A stretch of 64,000 bases of DNA from Parapontixanthobacter sp963736595 (GTDB taxonomy: Bacteria > Pseudomonadota > Alphaproteobacteria > Sphingomonadales > Sphingomonadaceae), in assembly GCA_963736595.1 (NCBI GenBank), contig CAVTPG010000003.1, positions 9,878 to 73,877 of the forward strand, written 5' to 3'. The notes beneath the pieces are model-generated. The model did no database searches and was not told where the DNA came from. It worked only from the letters and a program-made list of their open reading frames with translations. Positions 17,869 to 26,779 of this stretch are shown piece by piece (positions within the stretch are counted from its first letter, which is position 1; the number at the start of each line of letters is the position of its first letter). A program made the position numbers and the translations under genes.

Positions 17869-19004
17869 TCCGCTGCGACTGCGTGAGGATCGAACGCCGT
17901 GCTGGTTCCGGCCTCGATTTCGGCAGCCTTAGCTTCCACCAAGCCGACAATGTGATCGAGCATATCATTGCTCTGCACATGGTGATCGGTCACGCCCGAC
18001 AGATAGACCATGTGCTTGCCATTGCCGCCGCCGGTGATGCCGATATCGGTTTCGCGCGCTTCACCGGGGCCGTTCACGACACAGCCGAGTACCGAGAGCG
18101 ACAGCGGTGTTTTGATGTGCTGCAACCGTTCTTCCAAAGCCTGAACCGTGCGGATCACGTCGAAGCCCTGCCGCGCGCAGGATGGGCAGGAAACGACCCG
18201 AACGCCGCGTGTGCGCAGACCCAGAGCTTTCAGAATTTCAAAACCGACGCGCACTTCCTCTTCGGGTTCGGCGGACAGGCTGACGCGGATCGTGTCACCG
18301 ATCCCGGCCCATAACAGCGAGCCAAGTCCAATGGAGGATTTGACCGTGCCACCGATCAGGCCGCCTGCTTCGGTAATGCCAAGATGCAGCGGGCAATCCA
18401 CCGCCTCGGCCAGCCCGTGATAAGCAGCAACGGCAAGGAACACGTCGGAGGCTTTCACCGCCACCTTGTATTCGTGAAAATCGTGATCCTGCAGCAGCTT
18501 GATATGGTCGAGCGCGGATTCGATCAGCGCTTCGGGACACGGCTCGCCATATTTTTCGAGCAGGTCTTTTTCCAGGCTTCCGGCGTTCACACCGATGCGG
18601 ATTGCACAGCCATTGGCTTTGGCGGCGCGGACGACTTCGGCCACCCGCTCGCTCGATCCGATATTGCCGGGATTGATGCGCAGGCAAGCAGCACCCGCAT
18701 CGGCGGCTTCCAGTGCGCGTTTGTAATGAAAGTGGATGTCGGCAACCAGCGGCACCTGAGCGGCGCGGGCGATCTGCTTGAACGCGGCGGTGCTGTCAGT
18801 ATCGGGGCAGGATACGCGGATGATGTCCGCGCCTGCTTCCTCGCACCGGCGGATCTGGTCGATCGTCGCTTTGGCATCCGACGTCAGCGTGTTCGTCATC
18901 GTTTGCACGGTAATCGGCGCATCGCCGCCCACCGGCGTCTGGCCAACCATGATTTGACGGGATTGACGGCGCTCGATCGTGCGCCAGGGGCGAAGTTCGT
19001 TCAT
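17865..19004 (-). CDS. ispG: 4-hydroxy-3-methylbut-2-enyl diphosphate synthase (flavodoxin)
   Basis: Penultimate enzyme of the MEP isoprenoid pathway; reduces methylerythritol cyclodiphosphate with a [4Fe-4S] cluster. The 379-residue protein begins NELRPWRTIERRQSRQIMVG and has the TIM-barrel part (PITVQTMTNTLTSDAKAT, PLVADIHFHY, RINPGNIG) and the cluster-binding part (VVSCPSCARQGFDV and LGCVVNGPGEA), with all three Cys ligands. I take the ATG at 19004; a TTG at 19016 is the other choice. It heads a minus-strand run with the thioredoxin-like and HDAC-like genes. Confidence 0.97.
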   Translation of the reverse strand: MNELRPWRTIERRQSRQIMVGQTPVGGDAPITVQTMTNTLTSDAKATIDQIRRCEEAGADIIRVSCPDTDSTAAFKQIARAAQVPLVADIHFHYKRALEAADAGAACLRINPGNIGSSERVAEVVRAAKANGCAIRIGVNAGSLEKDLLEKYGEPCPEALIESALDHIKLLQDHDFHEYKVAVKASDVFLAVAAYHGLAEAVDCPLHLGITEAGGLIGGTVKSSIGLGSLLWAGIGDTIRVSLSAEPEEEVRVGFEILKALGLRTRGVRVVSCPSCARQGFDVIRTVQALEERLQHIKTPLSLSVLGCVVNGPGEARETDIGITGGGNGKHMVYLSGVTDHHVQSNDMLDHIVGLVEAKAAEIEAGTSTAFDPHAVAAE

Positions 19005-19192
19005 GTTAAGCGGCAATTCCTACTGGATGGAACACATGGAACCCGGGTTTGAAAGCCAATTTCCGGCCAATTTTTGACGGCCCATTAGCGTGTCGTGCAG
19101 CTGCCATATGACAGCAATGTTGCGGATTTGCGAACAATCTGGCCATAACGGCTCTATTAGCAGCGTTGCGTCATGTAGGGAACCGGGCGATA

Positions 19193-20251
19193 ATGAGCGA
19201 TGAACACAGCTTAGCGGAGCGGGCGGGACCCGGCACGCCAGCGCATCTTGACACGACAGCCACTGATGCGACCGAAGGTACCGATCCGCTGATTTTCGGG
19301 CGAGTGCTGGACGGAAAAGGCGGCGCGCGGCAGATCACCCGCAGCGAGGTGGATGCCTGGCAACCGGCCGTTCCTGGCGAAGTTTTGTGGCTGCATCTGC
19401 GCCGTCATGCGCCCGAAGTGCAACCGTGGCTGATCGAGGATCTCGGCATACCGGCAATCACGGCGGCCTTGCTGGTGTCCGATGCGACACGCCCGCGCGC
19501 TTTTTGCGAGGATAAGGCGCTGGTCGCGACCATGCGCGGTATCAATTTCAACCCCAATGCCGAGCCTGAAGATATGATCTCGCTGCAATTGTGGTGCGAT
19601 GGCACGCGGCTGATTACGCTGCGCAAGGCTCCGATGCAAACTCCGCGCGATGTGCGGGCGCTGCTTGATAAAGGCATTGGTCCTACTGATGCGGCTGGGG
19701 CGATTGCGCAGATCGTGGAACAGTTGGTGATGCGGATGAACCAGACCATCGTCGATATGAACGACAAGATTGACGAGCTGGAAGAAACCGATCCCGACGA
19801 CCATGCCGATGAAATGCTCACCCGGATCTCGGCCATCCGTCGCAATTGTCTTGCATTGCAGCGGCATATGGCGCCGCAACACGAGGCGCTGGAGCAGATC
19901 GTCCGCGATGCGCCCGTCTGGTTCGAGGATCATGATCGCCGAGAGATCGCGGAAAGTATCGCCCGCCTGCGACGTTATCTCGACGATATCGATATCAGCA
20001 AGGAAAGCGCGCTGGTCATTCAGGACGATCTGCGGGCGCGCAGCCTCGCATCGAGCGAACACGCGACCTATATGCTGACCATCGTGGCGGGCATCTTCCT
20101 GCCGCTATCGTTTTTGACGGGGCTGTTGGGTATCAATGTCGGCGGGATGCCGGGCGTGGATAATCCGTGGGCGTTCTGGGAAGTCGCGGCGTTATGCACG
20201 GCGATCCTGGTGGTGTTGTTGCTGATCTTCAAAAAGCTGAAATGGCTGTGA
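19193..20251 (+). CDS. CorA-like divalent cation transporter, ZntB type
   Basis: The 352-residue protein has a large soluble N-terminal domain and two C-terminal membrane helices (TYMLTIVAGIFLPLSFLTGLLGI and FWEVAALCTAILVVLLLIF). The pore signature reads GINVGGMPG, nearer to ZntB (GVNIGGIPG-like) than to the GMN of classical CorA, so zinc transport is more likely than magnesium. The long helical segment before the first membrane helix (ELEETDPDDHADEMLTRI and on) matches the stalk helix. ATG 19193 is preceded by a GGGAACCGGGCG purine-rich stretch. It is divergent from ispG. Confidence 0.88.
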   Translation: MSDEHSLAERAGPGTPAHLDTTATDATEGTDPLIFGRVLDGKGGARQITRSEVDAWQPAVPGEVLWLHLRRHAPEVQPWLIEDLGIPAITAALLVSDATRPRAFCEDKALVATMRGINFNPNAEPEDMISLQLWCDGTRLITLRKAPMQTPRDVRALLDKGIGPTDAAGAIAQIVEQLVMRMNQTIVDMNDKIDELEETDPDDHADEMLTRISAIRRNCLALQRHMAPQHEALEQIVRDAPVWFEDHDRREIAESIARLRRYLDDIDISKESALVIQDDLRARSLASSEHATYMLTIVAGIFLPLSFLTGLLGINVGGMPGVDNPWAFWEVAALCTAILVVLLLIFKKLKWL

Positions 20252-20300
20252 TCGCAAAGTTACGCGGCGCGGCGCGCTGCGATGGCGTGACGCCCGCTTG

Positions 20301-21266
20301 TCAGTAAGCGAAGCGCTCGCCAACCATCTCCTCCGACATTGCCCATAGCTGCTCCGCCTTGTCGGGATCGAGGGCATAGGAGCGCACGCCGCTGGTCCGG
20401 CTGACATCGTCCACTTCGGCAATGCCACAATCTTCAAGATACACGCCGCCCTTATCCGCCAGTTCGGCAGCCGTCGCCGCATAGCAAGTGGTGGCCGCGC
20501 CTTGTGGAATGGTTTTTAAGCCTTCGTTTGGTTTGCCGTCCGCCTTTGCCGATGCGGCGATGCTGGCCATCAGATCGGTAACATCAGCCTCGCTCAGATG
20601 GCGGCCAAGATTGGTTATAATCCCGCCGGGATGCACCGAATAGGCGTGAATGCCTTTACCCGCGAGGCGATGCTCAAGGCCTACCGTGAACAGCGCATTG
20701 GCAGTCTTGGACTGACCGTAAGACACCCATTTGTCATAATCGCGCCGCTCAAAATTCGGATCGTCGAAATCCATTGGCGTGATGTGATGGCCGCGGCTCG
20801 ACAGATTGACGATGCGCGGGTTTTCGCCTCGTTCGATCAATGGCATCAGCAGATTGGTGAGCAGGAAGTGACCGACATGGTTGGTGCCAAATTGCCGTTC
20901 AAATCCGTCGACGGTATGTCCGAACGGACACGTCATCACGCCCGCATTGTTGATCAGCAGATCGATCTTTTCAAACCGCCTATTGGCTTCGGCCGCACAC
21001 GCCCGCACGGCCTCCAGCGAAGCCAGATCACACACGATGGTATCGACCGTTCCGCCGGTTTCCTGTGTCAGCTCACGGCTGACCTCGGACAGTTTATCGG
21101 CATCGCGGCCGGCCATGATGATATGCGCGCCCTTGGCCGCCATCGCGCGCGCGGTTTCCCGCCCCAGACCTGAATAGCCGCCGGTGATGAACACTGTTTT
21201 GCCGCTAAGATCATGGCCTTCCAGCACTTCATCGCTGGTGGTTGCAAATCCGAAATCGTTCATCAT
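20301..21266 (-). CDS. short-chain dehydrogenase/reductase
   Basis: A 321-residue NAD(P)-dependent oxidoreductase of the classical/extended SDR type resembling retinol-dehydrogenase-like proteins. The nucleotide-binding motif is TGGYSGLGRETA near residue 29, NNAG is present in LLINNAGVMTCP, and the catalytic Ser, Tyr and Lys are in VNLSSRGHH and VSYGQSKTAN (YxxxK). The C-terminal part (LKTIPQGAATTCYAATAAELADKGGVYLEDC) is the usual end for this subgroup. The substrate is unknown. The GNAT gene lies 8 bases upstream on the same strand, so the two may be co-transcribed. Confidence 0.9.
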   Translation of the reverse strand: MMNDFGFATTSDEVLEGHDLSGKTVFITGGYSGLGRETARAMAAKGAHIIMAGRDADKLSEVSRELTQETGGTVDTIVCDLASLEAVRACAAEANRRFEKIDLLINNAGVMTCPFGHTVDGFERQFGTNHVGHFLLTNLLMPLIERGENPRIVNLSSRGHHITPMDFDDPNFERRDYDKWVSYGQSKTANALFTVGLEHRLAGKGIHAYSVHPGGIITNLGRHLSEADVTDLMASIAASAKADGKPNEGLKTIPQGAATTCYAATAAELADKGGVYLEDCGIAEVDDVSRTSGVRSYALDPDKAEQLWAMSEEMVGERFAY

Positions 21267-21274
21267 ACTTCCCC

Positions 21275-21793
21275 TTAATCCAGTCGTAATTCGTACAGGA
21301 ATTCATCGTCGCGGTGGTCGCCAACATAGAAGTCGATATCGGCGATCTTGGCAAAGCCGTAGCGTGCATAGAAGCGCTGAGCGCCGGGATTCTGGCTCCA
21401 CACCGAAAGCTGGATTGCATCATGGCCGATTGTGCGCGCTTCGCCAATCGCCCAGTCCATCAGCGCTGCGCCGACGCCTTGGCCCGTGCGGGAAGGGTCG
21501 GTGTAAAGTTGTCCTAAAGCGATCGGATTTTGCGCATCGGAATGCTCGGCATACCAACTTGGGCTGCGCAATTTTACAAAGCCGATTAGGTGTTGGCCAT
21601 CCCAAGCGAGGCGGTGGATGCAGCGTTCATCGGCTATCTCCTCACGCACGGCCTGATCGGAATAGACTTCGTCCAGAAATGCGGCGAGATCGCCCGGTTT
21701 ATATTCGTGACCGAAGGCGGCGACGAAGCTGTCGCGGCCTAGCGCGGCCAGAGCGGAGGCATCCTCTAACGAAGCGGGGCGCAGGATCATCAT
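21275..21793 (-). CDS. GNAT-family N-acetyltransferase
   Basis: The 172-residue protein is a single GNAT domain. It begins MILRPASLEDASALAALGRDSF, has the acetyl-CoA binding motif A in LGQLYTDPSRTGQGVGAALMDWAIGEA (Q/RxxGxG/A), and closes with LSVWSQNPGAQRFYARYGFAKIADIDFYVG, motif B of the family. The substrate cannot be inferred; the relatives include ribosomal-protein and small-molecule acetyltransferases. It is directly followed by the SDR gene. Confidence 0.9.
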   Translation of the reverse strand: MMILRPASLEDASALAALGRDSFVAAFGHEYKPGDLAAFLDEVYSDQAVREEIADERCIHRLAWDGQHLIGFVKLRSPSWYAEHSDAQNPIALGQLYTDPSRTGQGVGAALMDWAIGEARTIGHDAIQLSVWSQNPGAQRFYARYGFAKIADIDFYVGDHRDDEFLYELRLD

Positions 21794-21831
21794 CCCGCGC
21801 CCCTATCGTGTTCAAAACGAATTTTGAAGGT

Positions 21832-23118
21832 TTATGCGCCCGGCGGCAAAGGCTTGTTGCTCTTTGGTGCCGCAGCTTTCGGTGTCGCCGGTTTCACGGC
21901 TGGCTTTGCTGCCGTACCCGATGTCGATGTGGCCGGCTTGCGCAAAGCGCCGCTGCTGGCTGCATCATCCATCTGCTGCAGTTTCTTGCCTGCCCAGTCG
22001 CGTCCGCCAAGGCCGAAAGCCAAGGATGCTGCAACTGCTGCACCGATCATCAGCGCGCTGAAGGCCGTTTGCACGATCTCTTCGCCGACGCCCATGAACT
22101 GAAGGCCCATGAAAGTGAACAGGACGATTGTCGCCCAGCGCACGATAGTGCCCGCTGTGGTCGTCTCATCCGATCCGCCGATCAGATTGGCAAGGATATT
22201 GGCGATGAAGAAACCGATGGCGATGACGACCGCTCCGAATACGACTTGTCCGCCGAGTTCGAGAACTTCATTGAGCAGCATCGTCAATTCGGGGAAGCCC
22301 AGCATACGGGTCGCGGCAATCGCAGCGAACAGCATGATGGCGATCTGTGCCACACGGGCGAAGATCGACGAAGCCCGCGTTTCGGTTGCGACAATTCCGC
22401 TATCCGACAGCGCGCGATCGACGCCCAGACCCGGCAATACTTCTTTCAGGATCACAACGATGAAGCGGCTGATGAGATAACCGATGCCGAGAATGACAGC
22501 GGCTCCGATAATGTTCGGAATAGCGGCAAAGATCATTTGCAGCATATTGCTGGCCGGTTCACTGATTGATGCGATGTTCAGCACATCAAGCGCGGCAATG
22601 GCTACCATGATGACAATGATCGCATAGGCAATCGTGCCGATCGTTTTGGACAAGTGAGAATTTCCGGTCGCTTCGGACACGCCGCCGCGATTGACCCATT
22701 TGTCGAAATCGACCGTTTGCAAAGCCGTCACGATTAACTCGCGGGCGATCTTGGCAACCATCAGGCCAATGAAGAAAATGAGGCCCGCACCCACCAGATT
22801 GGGGATGAAGTCCACGACATTGTCGAGCAGATTGTCGATTGGACCGGCAACTGCCCCAAGGCCGAGAACCTGCAAAAGAATGATAAGCCCGAACAGCCAG
22901 ATCAGCAGCGATACGATCTTGCCAAGCGATGCGCCGAGCGTCGATCCATCACCTGTATGATGGCGAAAGAAGGCCACATTATCGACCAGTTTGGCAAAAG
23001 CCCATTTGGCTGCCCGCGCGAGCAGCCAGGTGATAATGACGATGCCGACGGCATAGAGCGCCTTTTCGGCAAGGTTCGCCGCCAGATCGGGATCGAACCG
23101 GTAATTTCCAATTTGCAT
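21832..23118 (-). CDS. mechanosensitive ion channel family protein with TM-helix repeats
   Basis: The 428-residue membrane protein has paired transmembrane helix repeats of the CmpX/TM_helix type (IVIITWLLARAAKWAFAKLVDNVAFF; IPNLVGAGLIFFIGLMVAKIARELIVTALQTVDFDKWVNRG; IPNIIGAAVILGIGYLISRFIVVILKEVLPGLGVD; LGGQVVFGAVVIAIGFFIANILANLI) and a final Gly/Ala-rich helix (AVAASLAFGLGGRDWAGKKLQQM) like that of MscS pores. Unlike MscS it has no large beta domain; the C-terminus is a Pro/Ala/Lys tail. It should sit in the inner membrane as a small mechanosensitive or ion-conducting channel. Confidence 0.85.
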   Translation of the reverse strand: MQIGNYRFDPDLAANLAEKALYAVGIVIITWLLARAAKWAFAKLVDNVAFFRHHTGDGSTLGASLGKIVSLLIWLFGLIILLQVLGLGAVAGPIDNLLDNVVDFIPNLVGAGLIFFIGLMVAKIARELIVTALQTVDFDKWVNRGGVSEATGNSHLSKTIGTIAYAIIVIMVAIAALDVLNIASISEPASNMLQMIFAAIPNIIGAAVILGIGYLISRFIVVILKEVLPGLGVDRALSDSGIVATETRASSIFARVAQIAIMLFAAIAATRMLGFPELTMLLNEVLELGGQVVFGAVVIAIGFFIANILANLIGGSDETTTAGTIVRWATIVLFTFMGLQFMGVGEEIVQTAFSALMIGAAVAASLAFGLGGRDWAGKKLQQMDDAASSGALRKPATSTSGTAAKPAVKPATPKAAAPKSNKPLPPGA

Positions 23119-23213
23119 GATAGTTTTGGCCCCACTTTATGTAATGATGGGATTGGCAGTAACACAAGTTAGTGCGCCTGTGCAAAGACGCATCGGGAAT
23201 AAGCGAGGATTGT

Positions 23214-24215
23214 ATGCTGAAAAGATGGTTGATTTTGCTTTCGTGCATTTCTTTTGGCGTTCCGCTGTCCGCCCACGAACCGTCCGATACGGGCGAGGGG
23301 CGCTGGTCGCTCGCCATTCACGGCGGAGCGGGCACGATCCTGCGCGAGAATATGACCGATGCGCAGGAAGCAGACTACGAAGCGGCTTTGGGACAGGCGC
23401 TTGATGCAGGCTCGAGCGTACTGGCAGAGGGCGGCACGGCGATGGATGCAGTCGAAGCGGTCATCACGCTGTTGGAGGATGATCCGAAATTTAACGCCGG
23501 GCGGGGCGCGGTGTACACTTGGGACGGGACGAACGAGCTGGATGCGGCAGTCATGGATGGCCGGACGCGGCAAGCGGGCGCTGTTACCGGTGTGAAGCGG
23601 ATCAAGAACCCGATCCTGCTGGCGCGGGCCGTGATGGCGGACGGGCGGCACGTCTTTTTGAGCGGCGAAGGAGCGGAAACTTTTGCAGCGGATCGCGAAA
23701 TCGAAACGGCATCGCCTGAATGGTTCGAGACCGATGCGCGAAGAAACTCGCTGGAGCGAATGAAAGCGCGCCAGCTTTCCGCGCTGGATGTCGATTACAA
23801 ATACGGCACGGTTGGCGCGGTGGCGCTGGACCAGTCGGGCAATCTGGCGGCGGGCACATCGACCGGCGGGCTGACCGGAAAACGCTGGGGCCGGATCGGC
23901 GATGCACCGATGATCGGAGCGGGCACTTATGCCGACAATCGCTCCTGCGCTGTCTCGGCCACGGGGGCGGGCGAGTATTTCATCCGGGTCGGCGTTGCGC
24001 ATGAAATCTGCGCGCGGTTGCGTCTGACCGGCGTTTCGCCGCAACAGATCAGCGACGATGTGATGGCGGACGTAAAGCTGCTGGGCGGCGATGGCGGGGT
24101 GATCCTAGTGACGCCATCGGGCGAAGCGGTGTTCAGCTTCAACACACCGGGAATGTATCGCGGACGGGTAACCAGCGAGGGGATGCGCGAAGTCGCGATT
24201 TTCGCGGAAGAATAA
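23214..24215 (+). CDS. isoaspartyl peptidase / type III L-asparaginase
   Basis: An N-terminal-nucleophile hydrolase that removes isoaspartyl residues or hydrolyses asparagine. The 333-residue precursor has a signal peptide (MLKRWLILLSCISFGVPLSA), so the enzyme should be periplasmic, and then WSLAIHGGAGTI, the family's first strand. The autocleavage site and nucleophilic Thr are in DYKYGTVGAVALDQSGNLAAGTSTGG, and IGAGTYADNRSCAVSATGAGE completes the active site. The ATG at 23214 gives the signal peptide. It is divergent from the channel gene. Confidence 0.93.
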   Translation: MLKRWLILLSCISFGVPLSAHEPSDTGEGRWSLAIHGGAGTILRENMTDAQEADYEAALGQALDAGSSVLAEGGTAMDAVEAVITLLEDDPKFNAGRGAVYTWDGTNELDAAVMDGRTRQAGAVTGVKRIKNPILLARAVMADGRHVFLSGEGAETFAADREIETASPEWFETDARRNSLERMKARQLSALDVDYKYGTVGAVALDQSGNLAAGTSTGGLTGKRWGRIGDAPMIGAGTYADNRSCAVSATGAGEYFIRVGVAHEICARLRLTGVSPQQISDDVMADVKLLGGDGGVILVTPSGEAVFSFNTPGMYRGRVTSEGMREVAIFAEE

Positions 24216-24239
24216 CCGCGCGCCGCTGCGTTTGCGCGC

Positions 24240-25145
24240 TCAGTCTGCGCTGATCCCGCGCCGCATCGCCTGCTCGTAACTGCCTAAGATACGCACTTCC
24301 TTGCTGTGGAAGGCCAGTTCTTCCAGCGCACGGTCCACCGCCGGATCACCCGGCGCGCCGACGATATCGGCATAGAACATCGATGCCTCGAAGCTGGCGC
24401 CTTTCTGATAGGATTCCAGCTTCGTCATATTCACGCCATTGGTCGCAAAGCCGCCCATCGCCTTGTATAAAGCGGCGGGGATATTCTTCACTTCGAAGAT
24501 GAAGGTGGTCATCGCTTGAGTATCGCTCAGGCTCGCTGGCTCACGCGCTTCCTTGGCCAGCACGACAAAACGCGTGGTGTTGTTCGCCGCATCTTCCACA
24601 TTGTTATCGACGATCTGCAAGCCATAGAGGTCAGCTGCGACCGCAGGCGCAATCGCGCACAGAGTTGGATTGCCGCTCTCGGCGACGAAGGCCGCCGCGC
24701 CTGCCGTATCCGCATGGCTTAGCGGGACGATGTCGCGCGCCCGCAGATATTCGCGCGACTGGCCCAGCGCTTGCGGATGGCTGTAAGCGACTTCGAACGG
24801 CCCCTGCGACAAGCCCATCAGCGCGTGGCGGATTGGCATGAAATGTTCAGCGACAATCGACAGCCCGCTTTCCGGCAGCAGAAAATGGATATCGGCCACG
24901 CGCCCGTTCTGAGAATTTTCGATCGGAATAATAGCAGAGCTTGCCCGCCCGTCCTTCACCGCTTCCAGCGCATCGGCGAACCCAAAACACGGTAAAGGCA
25001 GCGCTTCGGGCGCAAATTGCGTCGCCGCTGCGTGAGAGTTCGCACCGGGGCATCCCTGAAACGCAATCGCCTGCTCCGGCGCGGCTTGTGCGCTGACACG
25101 CATCTGTTCGACCAGCTTGCGGGCGGGGGCGGGGAAACTGTCCAT
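24240..25145 (-). CDS. pheA: prephenate dehydratase
   Basis: Converts prephenate to phenylpyruvate in phenylalanine synthesis. This is a stand-alone 301-residue enzyme without a chorismate mutase domain, as usual in alphaproteobacteria. The catalytic domain starts IAFQGCPGANSHAAATQF, includes PIENSQNGRVADIHFLL, and ends with NNTTRFVVLAKE, which contains the essential TRF motif. The C-terminal ACT domain (TTFIFEVKNIPAALYKAMGGFATNGVNMTKLESYQ) holds the ESRP-like regulatory element as ESYQ, so Phe feedback control is expected. I choose ATG 25145; further upstream residues are not conserved-looking. It is divergent from the cytochrome gene. Confidence 0.93.
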   Translation of the reverse strand: MDSFPAPARKLVEQMRVSAQAAPEQAIAFQGCPGANSHAAATQFAPEALPLPCFGFADALEAVKDGRASSAIIPIENSQNGRVADIHFLLPESGLSIVAEHFMPIRHALMGLSQGPFEVAYSHPQALGQSREYLRARDIVPLSHADTAGAAAFVAESGNPTLCAIAPAVAADLYGLQIVDNNVEDAANNTTRFVVLAKEAREPASLSDTQAMTTFIFEVKNIPAALYKAMGGFATNGVNMTKLESYQKGASFEASMFYADIVGAPGDPAVDRALEELAFHSKEVRILGSYEQAMRRGISAD

Positions 25146-25352
25146 ATCGCGCCAGCGTGTAAGGACGCATCCGCCGCGAGGAAAGGGCAAATTGCACAGG
25201 CTGCGGCAGCTTATGCATTCTTCACAACTTATGTGTGCCTGTCAGCCCTTGCGAAACCGCGTGTGCGAGATTAGAGCGGCGCACATATGCGGGCCTGGCC
25301 CGGCTGATATAAGACACAAAACCCAAGCGCCTTGCGGAAAGTTTAAGAACCT

Positions 25353-26042
25353 ATGACCGATCGCATGAATACAATCTTTGGCTGGATCCTGTTTGCAGGC
25401 ATCGTGGCGCTGGGCCTCTCGATCGGGTCGGGCATCTATTTCCATGCCGACGACCCCGAACGTCCTGAAACGATGGCTTACGCGGTCGAAGTCGCGGAAG
25501 AAGGTGGCAGCGGGCCGGTTATTCCGATTGCCAATTTCCTGGCTGAAGGCGATGCGGCAGCGGGCGAAAAAGTGTTCGCCAAATGTAGCGCTTGCCACAC
25601 AGTGAATTCGGGCGGCGCAAATGGCATCGGCCCCAATCTCTATGCCGTGATGGGCGCGGGAATCGGCAATCATGCGCCCGGTTTTGCCTATAGTTCGGCA
25701 TTGGTCGATAAGGGCGGTAGCTGGACTTACGACGATATGAATGCGTGGCTGGAAAATCCGAAAGCCTATGCGCCGGGCACGAAGATGAGCTTTGCCGGCC
25801 TTGGCAAACCCGAAGATCGCGCAAACGTCATGCTATATATGCTGGCGAATGGCGGCGGTCCGGCACTTCCGGCCCCTGTCGATATGAGCGCGCTGGAAGG
25901 CGATGCGGTCGAAGGTGACGTGGATGGCGCAGGCGAAGGTCCGGGCGCTGTCGAAGGTGGCGCAATCGATCCTGTCGAAGCCGCCGGTGCAATGGGCGCG
26001 GAACAGCCGGTGCCGAGCGCGACAGCCGCCGCCGAAAACTAA
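25353..26042 (+). CDS. membrane-anchored cytochrome c
   Basis: The 229-residue protein has an uncleaved N-terminal membrane helix (IFGWILFAGIVALGLSIGSGIYF), a linker, and one class I cytochrome c domain (about residues 65-170). The haem site is KCSACHTVN, and the distal Met is in TKMSFAGL. The domain resembles mitochondrial-type and CycM/cytochrome c552 carriers that pass electrons from the bc1 complex to oxidases. An unusual acidic/Ala/Gly tail of about 55 residues follows the domain and looks disordered. The ATG at 25353 is the best start, although a second Met follows at residue 5. Confidence 0.92.
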   Translation: MTDRMNTIFGWILFAGIVALGLSIGSGIYFHADDPERPETMAYAVEVAEEGGSGPVIPIANFLAEGDAAAGEKVFAKCSACHTVNSGGANGIGPNLYAVMGAGIGNHAPGFAYSSALVDKGGSWTYDDMNAWLENPKAYAPGTKMSFAGLGKPEDRANVMLYMLANGGGPALPAPVDMSALEGDAVEGDVDGAGEGPGAVEGGAIDPVEAAGAMGAEQPVPSATAAAEN

Positions 26043-26093
26043 GAGGCATTCGCGCCGGATTTTTCCGGTCTTCTTCCAAACGTTAGTCCGCGC

Positions 26094-26759
26094 TTAGTCG
26101 CGGCCTTTAAAGCCTTGCGCGACCACATACCATTCCGATGAACCCTTGCGGCTGGCGGGCGGCTTGGCGTGTTTCACGCTGGTAAAGTGGCGCTTCAGCA
26201 GCTTCAGCAATTCCGTATCGGTCCCTCCGGCCAGCACTTTGGATACAAACGCGCCGCCTTCCTCCAGCACATCGACGGCGAAGGCCGCAGCAGCCTCGAC
26301 CAGTCCCATCGTGCGCAAATGATCGGTCTGCTTATGACCGACCGTATTGGCTGCCATATCCGACATCACCAAATCGGGCGCGCCGTCCAGCGCCTGCGTC
26401 AAAGCATCGGGCGCGGCATCGTCCATGAAATCCATTTGCAAAATCGTGACGCCTTCGATTGGCTCGGTTTCCAGCAAGTCGATGCCGACGATCCCGGCCT
26501 TGGGACGTAGCTTGCGGACGACCTGCGCCCAGCCACCGGGCGCAATCCCCAAATCAACCACCCGGTTCGCATGGCGCAATAACGTAAACCGCTCGTCCAA
26601 TCCGGTCAGCTTGTAAGCCGCGCGGCTGCGATAGCCGTCATCCTTGGCTTGCTTCACATAGGGATCGTTAAGCTGGCGTTGCAGCCAGTTACGCGAGGAT
26701 TCGGTGCGCTTTTTATTGCTGCGCACACGGCGGTCAGGGTTTTTACGGGAGCGGTTCAT
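26094..26759 (-). CDS. rlmE: 23S rRNA (uridine-2'-O)-methyltransferase
   Basis: RrmJ/FtsJ-type SAM enzyme that methylates U2552 of 23S rRNA during late 50S assembly. The 221-residue protein has the basic N-terminal extension, SRAAYKLTGLDERF (catalytic Lys region), the SAM motif VVDLGIAPGGWAQVV, the Asp in LVMSDMAAN and the Lys/Glu region FVSKVLAGG and SSEWYVV. These supply the K-D-K-E tetrad of the family. It lies 20 bases downstream of ppx on the same strand and is probably co-transcribed with it, a frequent pairing in alphaproteobacteria. Confidence 0.95.
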   Translation of the reverse strand: MNRSRKNPDRRVRSNKKRTESSRNWLQRQLNDPYVKQAKDDGYRSRAAYKLTGLDERFTLLRHANRVVDLGIAPGGWAQVVRKLRPKAGIVGIDLLETEPIEGVTILQMDFMDDAAPDALTQALDGAPDLVMSDMAANTVGHKQTDHLRTMGLVEAAAAFAVDVLEEGGAFVSKVLAGGTDTELLKLLKRHFTSVKHAKPPASRKGSSEWYVVAQGFKGRD

Positions 26760-26779
26760 AATGTGTGGGCGCTGAGTTA

